64,000 bases of DNA from Rana temporaria. Taxonomy: Eukaryota; Chordata; Amphibia; Anura; Ranidae. Below, piece by piece: positions 21,985 through 32,099 of the stretch; position 1 is the first letter of the stretch, and each line of letters begins with the position of its first letter. The notes beneath the pieces are model-generated. The model ran no database searches and was not told the origin of the DNA. It worked only from the letters and a program-made list of their open reading frames with translations. A program made the position numbers and the translations under genes. Location of the stretch: NCBI RefSeq assembly GCF_905171775.1, contig NC_053490.1, positions 11,987,155 through 12,051,154 on the forward strand, given 5' to 3'.

Positions 21985-22640
21985 TGTATTTACAGTGCTG
22001 AATATAACTATTTCAACATCAGAGAAAATCAATGTTAATATTTGGTACAGTAGGCTTTCTTTGCAATTACAGCGGTCAAACATTTCTTGTAGTTTTACAC
22101 CAACTTTGCACACACTGGAGGAGGGATTTTGGCCCACTCCTCCACACAGATCTTCTCTACATCAGTCATGTTTCTGGGCTATCGCTGAGAAACACGGAGT
22201 TTGAGCTCCCTCCAAAGATTCTCTATTGGGTTTAGGTCTGGAGACTGGCTAGGCCACGCCAGAACCTTGATATGCTCCTTACAGAGCCAATCCTTGGTTA
22301 TCCTGGCTGTGTGCTTTGGGTCATTCTCATGTTGGAAGACCCAGCCTCGACCCATCTTCAAAGCTCTAACTCAGGGAAGGAGGTTGTTGCCCAAAATCTT
22401 GCAATACATGGCCCCGGTCATCCTCTCCTTAATACAGTGCAGTCACCCTGTCCCATGTGCAGAAAAACACCACCAAAGCATGATGCTACCACCCCCATGC
22501 TTCACATTAGGGATGGCGTTCTTGGCATGGTACTCATCATTATTCTTCCTCCGAACACGGTTAGTGAAATTATGATCAAAAAATTATATTATAGTCTCAT
22601 CTGACCACATGATTTTCTCCCATGACTCCTTTGGATCAGT
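21985..22640 (-). pseudogene. Tc1-like transposase fragment
   Basis: Minus-strand reading contains WVFQHENDPKHT (second catalytic Asp) near 22340 and SPDLNPIENLWRELK near 22220, followed by the usual 3' end running to about 21985. The 5' half is missing: the fragment stops at about 22640 where the 153-bp array begins. It is a later insertion into the hAT element, just past the transposase stop. Confidence 0.8.
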
Positions 22641-23523
22641 CAAGACAATTATGTCAGCAGTTATTTCACACCCTATATACTCTTATTAAGACTGCTGTAC
22701 ATCATGGCAACTCCTGCCCATGTGATATGACTCTGTATCAACTACTACTGTTAATACTACTACTGCTGCTTCTGCTGCTGCTGCCGCCCAGTCAATACAC
22801 CTATGTCAGCAGTTATTTCACACTCTATATACTCTTATTAAGACTGCTGTACATCATGGCAACTCCTGCCCATGTGATATGACTCTGTATCAACTACTAC
22901 TGTTAATACTACTACTGCTGCTTCTGCTGCTGCTGCTGCCGCCCAGTCAATACACCTATGTCAGCAGTTATTTCACACTCTATATACTCTTATTAAGACT
23001 GCTGTACATCATGGCAACTCCTGCCCATGTGATATGACTCTGTATCAACTACTACTGTTAATACTACTACTGATGCTTCTGCTGCTGCTGCTGCCGCCCA
23101 GTCAATACACCTATGTCAGCAGTTATTTCACACTCTATATACTCTTATTAAGACTGCTGTACATCATGGCAACTCCTGCCCATGTGATATGACTCTGTAT
23201 CAACTACTACTGTTAATACTACTACTGCTGCTTCTGCTGCTGCTGCCGCCCAGTCAATACACCTATGTCAGCAGTTATTTCACACTCTATATACTCTTAT
23301 TAAGACTGCTGTACATCATGGCAACTCCTGCCCATGTGATATGACTCTGTATCAACTACTACTGTTAATACTACTACTGCTGCTTCTGCTGTTGCTGCTG
23401 CCGCCCAGTCAATACACCTATGTCAGCAGTTGTTTCACACTCTATATACTCTTATTCCTACTGCTGTTCATCATGGCAACTCCTGCCCAAGTGATATGAC
23501 TCTGTATCAACTACTACTGCTAA

Positions 23524-23557
<34 letters not shown>

Positions 23558-23662
23558 CAGTCAAGACAACTATGTCAAAAGTAATTTCCCACTCTATATA
23601 CTCCTATTACCACTGCTGTTCATCATGGCACCTCCTGCCCAAGTGATATGACTCTGTATCTA

Positions 23663-23694
<32 letters not shown>

Positions 23695-23770
23695 CTGTCA
23701 AGACACCTATGTAAAAAGTTAATTCCCACTCTATATATACTCCTATTACCACTGCTGTTCACTGATACCA
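22638..23770 (+). repeat. 153-bp minisatellite with internal triplet repeats
   Basis: About 7.5 units begin gtcaatacacctatgtcag or close variants (22638, 22790, then roughly every 150-157 bp). Each unit ends in a (TAC)n/(CTG)n stretch of variable length. The early units are nearly identical and the last two are diverged. Open frames seen across it come from the repeat and are not genes. Confidence 0.88.
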
Positions 23771-24062
23771 CTGATAGTTAATTTATCCCTTAACTACCCC
23801 CATTTGTGAGGGTCGGGGTTTTCCTTTAAAGTCCCATGCAAATCAATGGAAAATGTATGTTCCCACATAACTTCTGTACGCCTGGAGATATTTCAATAAT
23901 ACCCGCTATACATATTACTTATATGCCAAATAAAAATATATAACAGTTAAATTAACCCTTACCAACACCCTTATATAAAAGATGGGTATATTTATATTAC
24001 TATGATTTTCCTCCCCAAAAGGTTAAGATAGGAAGACCGGGCAACGCCGGGTATTCAGCTAG
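23771..24062 (+). mobile_element. Helitron 3' end
   Basis: The segment closes with a short GC hairpin (CCGG-gcaacg-CCGG near 24038-24051), then ATTCAGCTAG followed by T. This is the CTRR-T ending of Helitrons. The body shares ttaatttatcccttaact and gtgagggtcgggg with 25630-26030, a related 5' part. The minisatellite to its left may be an expanded internal part of the same element. Confidence 0.55.
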
Positions 24063-24238
24063 TAATAGTATAAAATGTTTTCGGTTATTATTAAGCTAGA
24101 TGTGTTGATGTTGATGTTGATGTGTTAGATGTGAAGTTAGATGTGAAGTTAGATGTGTTTAAAAAACTAACAATTTCAATAAGAAATGAAACCTTTGCAA
24201 AATATAACATTTTTTATTAAAAAAAAAAAAAAAAAAAA

Positions 24239-27200
24239 TTAGGACATTAACTTCTGAAGCTCTGTCACCTCATCCATGTTTTTCGCCAGTTGTTGCACCA
24301 GTTGTTGATTTTGGCGCATCAAAAACAGTATCTGCTGCTCATTTGCCATTACTCTCTTCGTGAGGTTTTTCATGGCAGCTTGTTTCACCTCTAGCTTTTT
24401 TAGAACTGTTAGGATATAAGAAAAAAACATTTGGATTTCAAAGACCGTTACGAAAGATTATTTTCAGCCATAAAAATAATAAAGTCTGACTTAAGAGACT
24501 CTATGAAAGAGGATCTGGCAGAGGCAATTCTCTTCCTTAGAACTCTACATTGCATTTATTTGCATTTGCTAAGCCTAGAACTACATTTCAAGATTAATAT
24601 AAACCATTTCTAGGTTTTTCATATTTTTTTTTTGGGTTCATTATAGATAAGCTTTGTTTTGGTTCTAAAACAGCCAAATAATGTGGTCTGTATTTTTGAA
24701 CTGTTAAAGATCATGTTCCTGATGTTTAAGCCTGCTGCTACTATCCAGTCACTTGATTGTTTTCATTGTGTTTGTCTTTTGCTTAAACTGTGCAATACAG
24801 TAGACTGTTGGCTTCCCAGCCAGTAGTCCTGTGGTAGTTTGCGTTTCTTTCCCTCAAGGAATCTATAAAATACATTCGCATATTAATACAGAGGAGTCGG
24901 AGTCGGGGAGTCGGGGAGTCGGGGAGTCGGAGTCTGAAGTACATAAAACTGAGGAGTCGGAGTCGAAAAATTTATCTACCGACTCCACAGCCCTGCTTTA
25001 AATGCTGTCCATTTTTAGAGCTACATTTTATTGTTGAAATTTTATTAATATATGTGCACATATTTACCCTCCTGATTGACGGTATAATTAACCGTCTCAT
25101 CCTGCTCCTCTTCCTCGTCACCCACTACTCCACCAGAAGTTTCGGGGGGGGGGGTGCAGCTCCTCCTCTTGCTCCTCCACAGGAACTGGGGGTGGTGATG
25201 TGGATGGCCCTGGCTGCTCCTCCTCATCCCTCTCCTCCTCTTCCACATCCTCCTCCTGCTCCTCCTCTGCGGCCTGTCGCCTTGTGCGCTTGGGGCGCAC
25301 AGTTGGTAGCGGAGCTCCTATAATAACACAATGTTCATATATTATAAAAATGTTTTCTAATGACGTATGCAAATTCTGTGTACTCTACTGTATTGTATAT
25401 GAATACAAATTAATTTATATAGACAGTTAACCAATGGGACAATGTTATATTAAAGGGTCTTGTGGGCACTACAGGGGACTGAGCGTGAGCTGGGCTGCCA
25501 CCATGGTAAAATGAGCTGTTTTTGTCTCCTTTGTTTTGTTCAGACGATCTCATGTTAAAAAAAAGTACTTGATGGAGTACACAGGATTACTATAACAACC
25601 CCACGCCTAACACAGGAATTTAGTGGGAATCTATATATATAAAACTCAACGTGTGTGTGCATGTATGTATGTATGTTCCACCATCACGTCCAAACGGCTA
25701 AAGATATTTACATGAAACTTGGCACACAGGTTACTTATATGTCAGCCACAAATATAGGATTGGTGGTTTAACCCATACCCACCCCCATTTGCCTTGGTCA
25801 GGGTTTTTCTTTAAAGTCCCATTCAACTCTATGGGAAATACATGTTATTTCATAACAGCTGTAGATATTTCGATAACACTTGGTCACATGTTATCTATAC
25901 GTCCACTTAAAGTATAGGATCGTTAATTTATCCCTTAACTAACCCCATTGGTGAGGGTCGGGCTTTTTGTTTAAAGTCCCATGCAAAGCAATGGGAAAAG
26001 TATGTTCCCACATAACTTCTGTGTTCCTGTCTGCTGTCCCATGTTTTTTTCCAACAGTACTATGAATACCTTGGCTGGTGGTGATATATGTTACAACAAC
26101 ATGGCGTCTTGGTTAACAACATCTGACCTTACATTAATTACATATGACCTTACATAACTGTCCCCAAGGGACCCGGGCTGGCTCAACGCGATTGCCACTG
26201 CGCTGACAAGCCATTCACCTCTGCAGCTAGGGGTTCGGATCCCGCTCTCGGCTACATGTGAATTGAGTTTGGTGGTCTCAGCTCGGCCCCCGGTGGGTGT
26301 GCTATGCGAGGTAAGCCTGCGCTTAGTATGCCCACCTCCCTCCCACAAAAACCACCACACTTACACACGCACTCGCAATTGGGTTAACATGCACGCACTC
26401 TGACCATGCGGTCTCTAAAAAGAGAGGCGAAGGACTAACGGGGCTGGTTGAGCGGGCAAATCCTCTCACTCCCTTATAGGGAGTCCCTCTGCCCCGTGGG
26501 GCTTCGAAGCGGAGCAGGTAGGACGGTCTGTGTGGGAGGACCCCCTCACACCCGCCATTGCCACCCGGGGCATGGAGAAAGGTGGCAGATTACCTCTGGG
26601 GGAGGCCTGCCTACTCCCAACTCCTGCAGTCCGGCTCCTCTCTCGAGTACACGCACAAAATACACTTTAGGGAAAAAAAAACATAACTGTGACCAATAAC
26701 TTACCAGGATGATATTTATTCCGGATACGCCTGACCCGGTTCATCTGGCGCCTCTTCAGGTCGGACCACTTTTTGAGGATCGCCATGCGAGTGTGTTCTT
26801 CGCCTAGTTCCTCAATCAGGGAGCTTATAACTCCCTGTTTTTCTTGCTGCCTCCGCAGCTCATCGTATCCTGTTTCCAGGAACTTCTGCAAGATGAAGAA
26901 CAAAGTATATTGTAATACTTTTGTTGACAGCCTTATGGATATATGACATAAATGTATGCTATTCAACAATTGGAAGCATTCTCGCCTTATTAATCAATGA
27001 CAGGGGTAACATGACAGATTTTATATACTGCCATTTCCGTCGCCACCTTTTTTACATAAATATAGCAGCCATTATCATTTGCATAATTATGAATATATAC
27101 TAACTTTTAAACTAGACTAAAATGCAGTTGAAGATAATGAAATAACAGTGGTCAAAATACTTACACAAATCAGCAACTTTTCCTCAGATACAGTGAAATT

Positions 27201-27239
27201 ACTTCCAACCATCTTGCTCTGCGATTGCGTTGCGATCAT
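24239..27239 (-). CDS. Myb/SANT-like four-exon gene inside the hAT element
   Basis: Exons on the minus strand are 27239-27165, 26885-26705, 25317-25068 and 24405-24239. All junctions have GT donors (three GTAAG or GTAAA) and AG acceptors, and the codon phases match at every join. Exons 1-2 encode a SANT/trihelix-type DNA-binding fold: FTVSEEKLLIC joined to KFLETGYDEL, then ILKKWSDLKRRQMNRVR. Exon 3 gives a basic patch (RPKRTRRQ) and a long acidic, proline-rich linker. Exon 4 gives a coiled coil ending QLAKNMDEVTELQKLMS. One frameshift is needed, at an 11-G run (25144-25154). Dropping one G restores phase and gives a 223-residue product. AATAAA (minus) at 24213-24218 follows the stop. The start could also be the second Met at 27212. 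Its role as an accessory transposition factor is inferred. Confidence 0.7.
24892..24995 (+). repeat. GGAGTCGG minisatellite fragment
   Basis: Six or more repeats of ggagtcgg or gagtcggg are followed by the complementary ccgactcc, making a foldback. It lies in intron 3 of the Myb/SANT-like gene and looks like the degraded end of a dispersed vertebrate repeat. Confidence 0.6.
25630..26030 (+). mobile_element. Helitron 5' end
   Basis: It begins TCTATATATATAAAACTC after an A, the A-TC insertion pattern of Helitrons. The body carries repeated aaagtcccatgcaa-type and gtgagggtcggg blocks also seen at 23771-24062. No helicase is encoded. It lies in intron 2 of the Myb/SANT-like gene. Confidence 0.5.
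26162..26680 (+). mobile_element. tRNA-derived SINE with target duplication
   Basis: ACATAACTGT at 26152-26161 and 26681-26690 is a perfect 10-bp duplication. Near its start the element has an A box (TGGCTCAACGCG, 26179-26190) and a B box (GGTTCGGATCCC, 26232-26243), as in RNA polymerase III promoters of tRNA genes. It ends in an A run directly before the right duplication. Length is 519 bp. It sits in intron 2 of the Myb/SANT-like gene, close to exon 2 and in the opposite sense. Confidence 0.78.
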
Positions 27240-27780
27240 AAAGTTGGAAACTGGCAAGGGTCCAGGAAATGGTCGCGTGTTGTTCGCGTGTTGATTGCGC
27301 TGCTTGGACCGAGATGGGTCCATATGGCTTCGGCTGTATGGACCACAGTAACTCTTTTCCCTGTCAGGAGCCTAACGCCCCGGGGGGTCAGAGACGGGAC
27401 CTTTTCGGAGGACCACTGACGTATGCAACCGTCGCAGTTTTTTGTGATGTCACTCTTTAGGTGTGTGCAAATTTTTCCTTGCACCGGGTGGAGTTTTTGG
27501 GTTGTGTTTTGCACGCCACAGGCTTTTCAACAGAAAATAACCAGCTGGAGGCAGAATGGTTGCAAAACACTACGGGTTTGTTACCTAACTCTGGGTTTCA
27601 AGACCAGTCCAACTCCAGCTGTTGCAAAACTACTACTCCCATCAGCCACGGTCTGTCAGTGCATGCTAAGAATTTTACTTTTGCTGCATCTAGGGTGCCA
27701 CAGTTTAGAGACCCGTGCATAAAGGCCTGAAAAATGGGGGCCTGCAGAACTTACAATACTAGAAGTGCCAGCATTCCCAG

Positions 27781-27800
27781 GCATGCTGGAAGTTGTAGTT
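27781..27800 (-). promoter_or_regulatory. ZNF143/Staf-like site
   Basis: Minus-strand AACTACAACTTCCAGCATGC differs by about two bases from the known ZNF143 consensus AACTACAATTCCCAGCATGC. It lies about 540 bp upstream of the Myb/SANT-like start codon. ZNF143 sites usually mark promoters, but this motif also travels inside repeats. Confidence 0.4.
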
Positions 27801-27973
27801 CTGCAACATCTAAAGGGCAATATGTATTCGAACGTCCTTGGGCCTTGAGGACACTGAAGTCAGGACGTTCGCATACGTCCTATGTCCAATAAAATGTTAA
27901 ATTCATTATGCTAAATAACAAGGAAAAGTGCCTAAATACACATTTGCCAACCAGGGTGTCTGCAGCTGTCCAG

Positions 27974-27993
27974 GCATGCTGGGACTTGTAGTT
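27974..27993 (-). promoter_or_regulatory. ZNF143/Staf-like site, second copy
   Basis: Minus-strand AACTACAAGTCCCAGCATGC is one or two bases from the ZNF143 consensus. It lies between the two copies of the first exon. Confidence 0.4.
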
Positions 27994-28035
27994 TTGTAAA
28001 AGCAGGAGACACATTTTTTGTGAAATACTAATATC

Positions 28036-28238
28036 TGATCATATATACTAACTTTTAAACTAGACTTAAATGCAGTTGAAGATGATGAAATAACAGTGGT
28101 CAAAATACTTACACAAATCAGCAACTTTTCCTCAGACTTAGTGAAATTGCTTCCAACCATGTTGCTGTGTGATTGCGCTGCGATCATAAGTTGGAAACTG
28201 GCAAGGCTCCAGGAAATGGTCGCGTGTTGTTCGCGCAA
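28036..28238 (-). repeat. Duplicate of the first exon of the Myb/SANT-like gene
   Basis: This segment repeats 27105-27290 in the same orientation, including a start codon, the MVGSNFTKSEEKLLIC coding stretch and the GTAAGT donor. It is about 90% identical. It could serve as an alternative first exon spliced to 26885, since reading phase is kept. No insertion ends explain it, so it looks like a local segmental duplication. Confidence 0.75.
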
Positions 28239-28400
28239 TTGCGCATGCGCGATCGAAAAATCGCAATCGCAATATGTATTTTGGTTAAAATATCATACAT
28301 ATTCGATTTCAGAGTGCTGCTACAGCAGTTTTCGAAATATCTGCAATCAATTTCGCATTCGCATGTTGCGATATTTCGATAAAATATCAGGAATATTCTG

Positions 28401-28715
28401 AGCCAATCAGAGCGCTCCTCCAGCATATCTCGAAATTGCGCAATAAATATCGCATTCGCATGTTGCGATATTTCGATAAAATATCACGAATATTCTGAGC
28501 CAATCAGAGCGCTCCTCCAGCATATCTCGAAATTCCGCAATAAATATCGCATTCGCATGTTGCGATATTTCGATAAAATATCACGAATATTCTAAGCCAA
28601 TCAGAGCGCTCCTCCAGCATATCTCGAAATTCCGCAATAAATATCGCATTCGCATGTTGCGATATTTCGATAAAATATCACGAATATTCTAAGCCAATCA
28701 GAGCGCTCCTACCGC
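28401..28715 (+). repeat. 97-bp tandem repeat at the right end of the hAT element
   Basis: Units begin agccaatcagagcgctcctc at 28401, 28498, 28595 and 28692. A diverged partial unit lies at about 28310-28400. Each unit carries a CCAAT box and ATTTCGATAAAATAT-type palindromic sequence. They sit just inside the terminus and upstream of the minus-strand gene, so they may be promoter elements, transposase-binding repeats, or both. Confidence 0.85.
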
Positions 28716-29090
28716 AGTTATTAAAAAAATCGCAATTATTTTCGCATTCGCAATAGCGAAAAATCGCATTCAATTAATTTCGATAAAATATCACGAATAT
28801 TCGAATTTAGCGAATATATCTCGAATATTCGAATATATATTCGAGATATATCGCGAAATCGAATATGGCATATTCTGCTCAACACTAGTAGAGAGTAACT
28901 ACAAAGTGAAACAAAGAAAAAAGGTAAATAGAAAAAAAAACAGCAAAACTGACAGCAGTCAATGGAAATTGTCACTGCTGTGGTTCGTTGGGGAGTAAGT
29001 TTGTGGAACAGGTAGCACCAAACAAAGCATCCGACCGGAGGTTTGCGATATGGGTCTTGTGCGATCCCGCTATACTTATAGGTGAAGGGA

Positions 29091-30167
29091 TTAATGCGGA
29101 CCACCAGAGCGATTATCATCCGAGGCATGGGTAGTTTTCCTGCGATTGGGTTGCGCCAGTTGAGGTGCGTCTGGGATGATACCCCACTGGTTAAGTAATT
29201 GGTGGCCCTCTTCAACCGTGGAAATTAAGTGTTTGATCCCATTCTGGGTGATTATGATTTTCGTGGGGAAACCCCACTGGTAGGGAATTTTGTGATAATT
29301 AAGCGGTTTTGTGATAGTGTTGAGTTGTCTCCTCAGTTGGCGGGTAAGTTGGGAGAGATCAGCATACAGCTGGAGGTTAGCGAAAGGGGCTGGGAGCTGA
29401 CCAAGCTGTCTTGACTTTAATAGAAGCTGGTCCTTAGCATGGAAAAAGTGTAACTCAAGAGGACATCTCGTGGCACTTCTGCTGGGAGGTGCGAGGGTTT
29501 GGGGAGGCGGTGGATCCGGTCTATGATCGTCTCCATGGGGGCGAGATCAGGCAACACAGTGGAGATAATTTTTCTAGCAAATGCGTTAAGATCATGCGGC
29601 AGGAGAGTTTCGGGGATCCCTCTGATTTTCACATTATTGCGGCGGGACCTGTCTTCGAGGTCCGCCATTTTGGCTCTCAGCCATTGCTGTTCCTCTAGTG
29701 TATGGTCATGGGCATCCACCAGGTCATTCACCGTTTCAGTCTTCAGTCATCCGCCCCATTTGTTTCTCAACCAGATGTACTTTCTGATCCACACATTGCA
29801 TTTGTGAGGAGAATCTATTAAACATAGTTAGGATGTCATTATGAAGGGAGCTCTGAAGGGAGACTAGCATCTCTTTCATGGTAGTGTCCAGGACAGGTTG
29901 GTTAGTGGTGGGGAAGGCCACAAAGGGGGATGGAAGTGCTAAGGGGGGATCCGATACTGGGCTCACCTCGTCAGCCGCCAAGCTAGCATCCAGTCTCATC
30001 TGCGATTTAGCAGGGCTGTTGCCGGCCGATGAGGTGAGGGAGGATGGCGTGCCGTCAGGGGAGCGCGGATGAGGCGATACATCTCTGCCATCAGCGTCTG
30101 AGAGGTCCGTGTAGGCCGCAGATGCTCCGTGTACATCATCGCGGGCGCCATCTTGGATGTTCGGCAT
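29091..30167 (-). pseudogene. L1 ORF1 RNA-binding protein, broken
   Basis: ORF1 coats L1 RNA as a trimer. The first piece (30167-29736) is Ser/Pro-rich and ends in a coiled-coil start (MKEMLVSLQSSLHNDILTMF). The second (29731-29417) holds the RRM-like region DRSRRNNVKIRGIPE. The C-terminal domain continues in another frame to a stop at 29091. Two frameshifts, near 29733 and near 29440, break the gene. Full length would be about 358 residues, normal for L1. Confidence 0.82.
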
Positions 30168-30416
30168 TAGGAAAAAATCTGTCAGCTTCTTTTTTTTGTT
30201 TACAAACGGTTAAAATCAGTCAGCTTCTTAAGCTGACGGTAATCCTTCCGTTTGCGGTTCAGTCCCGACATTCTGGGTGACAGGAGCGGTGGTCCAGTAC
30301 TATGTACAGGTGCTGTAGGCTATCAGGATAGCGGGGATGCTGCGTTATAGTCCAGTCGGTGCAGGAGTAGTGTAATCACATGTCTATCTTGCTTGGCGGT
30401 TGGCCACGCCCCCCTA

Positions 30417-30736
30417 TTTTGAATTCTTTTTAATGAAGATGTATTTGAATACAAGTCAATCTATATGACATAGTCTATAATATTATTAATATTCACGGAG
30501 ATATATGATCATACAAAATAGCTACATTTATTGGTTGACAAAAATATGAATATTTACATCAAATTAAAATACCAATTGCATTACACGAATGACTTAAAAA
30601 TCAATAAAAATACCCCCAAAATGGGCATGCAGTACACTTGACATTTGTGCCATGATACATTCTTAATGTGGTTTCAATAACTTTGTGTAAATGACAATGA
30701 CACAGAACGTCTATTTCACAGGTCCAACCGTGACTA
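30417..30736. other. Intergenic, nothing recognised
   Basis: This is AT-rich single-copy-looking sequence between the L1 start and the next transposon end. No gene or repeat terminus was seen. Confidence 0.5.
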
Positions 30737-31055
30737 CAGGGTGGGCCATTTATATGGATACACCTTAAAAAAATGGGAATGGTTGGTGATATTAACTTCC
30801 TGTTTGTGGCAAATTAGTATATGTGAGGGGGGAAACTTTTCAAGATGGGTGGTGACCATGGTGGCCATTTTGAAGTCGGCCATTTTGAATCCAACTTTTG
30901 TTTTTTCAATAGGAAGAGGGTCATGTGACACATCAAACTTATTGGGAATTTCACAAGAAAAACAATGGTGTGCTTGGTTTTAACGTAACTTTATTCTTTC
31001 ATGAGTTATTTACAAGTTTCTGACCACTTATAAAATGTGTTCAATGTGCTCTCCA
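30737..31055. mobile_element. Tc1/mariner-type element end, truncated
   Basis: After TA at 30735-30736 comes CAGGGTGGGCCATTTATATG, followed by repeated ggccattttgaa motifs. This is a mariner-like terminus. Similarity to the family seems to stop near 31055 and no second end or transposase follows. Confidence 0.5.
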
Positions 31056-31129
31056 GTGACATGCGGCGAGTGCTACACTGTGGCTTCTTGCTGAATGAAG
31101 CTAGGACAGCCACTGACGTTTCTTCATTA

Positions 31130-31560
31130 GACCCCTTTCACACTGGATACGCCTATAGCGGAGCAATAAAATCGCGGTAAAATAGCAGTGTTTTACCGCG
31201 ATTTTAATGCTCCGCTATAGGCAGTTCCCTGGTCTTTCCCAGTGACGTACGAGGGTGCGTCAGAGGGGGCGGGGTCACGTGACGGGTGGCCGCTTCCCCT
31301 ATATAAGAAATGTCAAAGCTCCAGCGCGTCATTCCGCTGGGCTGTGTCCAGCGGAGAGAGGAGCTCGCCTGCTGCACTCTGGACGGATGGATCTTCTCAT
31401 CGCTGGACCGGACCGCTGATCACCTGTCGCTGGAGAGATCATCCGTCGCTGGATAGAAGACAACGTTGGAGCAGGGAGCCGCATCGAGAGTGGATTACCA
31501 CCGCTGGATTTTTTTTTTAAATTAATAAAGGAATTTTTTCTACGGTGTCTGTGTGTTTTT
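31130..31560 (+). mobile_element. Non-autonomous element with promoter-like segment
   Basis: A near-perfect hairpin (31151-31224; gcctatagcggagca and its complement, with aaaatcgcggtaaaa inside) is followed by cccctatataagaa (TATA near 31291) and, 230 bp on, AATAAA at 31524-31529. The order TATA then polyadenylation signal could be a small transcription unit or an LTR-like block. No terminal duplication was found. Confidence 0.4.
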
Positions 31561-31871
31561 TTTTAACTATTTACACTTCCTTTGTGAAATGGTAGAGGTA
31601 CAGTGTACCCCATTACCAATTCACATAGGGGGGGCAGGATCTGGGGGTCCCCGTTGTTAAAGGGGTCTTCCAGATTCATATAAGCCTCCCACCCACAGAC
31701 CCCCACAACCACCGGGCAAGGGTTGTGGGGATGAGGCCCTTGTCCCCATCAACATGGGGACATCCTCCCCATGTTGAGGGCATGTGGCCTGGTGCGGTTC
31801 AGGAGAGGGGGGAGGCGCACTCTGTCCCCTTCTCTTTTCTGCGGCCGGCCAGGTTAACATGCTCGGATAAG

Positions 31872-32044
31872 GGTCTGGTGTGGATTTTTGGGGGAACTCC
31901 ACGCCATTTTTTTTTTAATTTGGGGTGGAGTTCCCCTTAAAATCCACACCAGACCTGAAGGGTCTGGTATGGATATTTGGGGGGAACCCCACGTCATTTT
32001 TTTTAAATTGACGGCGGGGTTCCCCTTAATATCCATATCAGACC
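31872..32044. repeat. Tandem pair of long hairpins
   Basis: 31872-31955 folds on itself (ggtctggtgtggatttt with aaaatccacaccagacc) around a T-rich loop. 31961-32044 does the same with ggtctggtatggatatt and its partner. A third, partial unit starts at 32051. The period is about 89 bp. The two stems differ at positions where both sides have changed together, so pairing is kept. Confidence 0.8.
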
Positions 32045-32099
32045 TAAAGGGCCTGTTAATGGAATTTGGGGGGACCCCCACGCTTTATTTTTTATTTTT

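Larger units (their letters stand above)
17217..28887. mobile_element. Large two-gene hAT element, 11.67 kb
   Basis: GTAGAGAG at 17209-17216 and 28888-28895 is a perfect 8-bp duplication, the hAT signature. Ends are TAGTGTTGCTC on the left and, inverted, TAGTGTTGAGC on the right. Both are followed by subterminal DNA rich in CGAATATTCG palindromes. The element carries a plus-strand BED-finger hAT transposase (18594-21941) and a converging minus-strand Myb/SANT-like gene (24239-27239). Later passengers are a Tc1 fragment, Helitron ends, a minisatellite and a SINE. It landed in the L1 between ORF1 and ORF2. Most hAT elements are 2.5-5 kb, so this one is unusually large. Confidence 0.88.
12381..30416 (-). 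mobile_element. L1-type LINE, near full length, split by a hAT element
   Basis: In the minus sense the element begins near 30416 with a G-rich start (GGGGGGCGTGGCC). It has ORF1 (30167-29091), then ORF2 (16689-12934), and ends in an A-rich tail near 12381. Removing the 11.67-kb hAT insertion leaves about 6.4 kb, a normal L1 length. An extra copy of an ORF2 segment (16770-17163) sits between ORF1 and the ORF2 start. No clear target duplication was identified. Both frames are decayed, so the copy is inactive. Confidence 0.85.

Noticed and set aside
22622..23651. Leucine-rich repeated frames
   Set aside because: Encoded by the 153-bp minisatellite and its CTG runs. Not genes.
26179..26243. Possible tRNA gene
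   Set aside because: A and B boxes are present, but no cloverleaf with paired acceptor stem could be drawn, and the unit has a SINE body, A tail and duplications.
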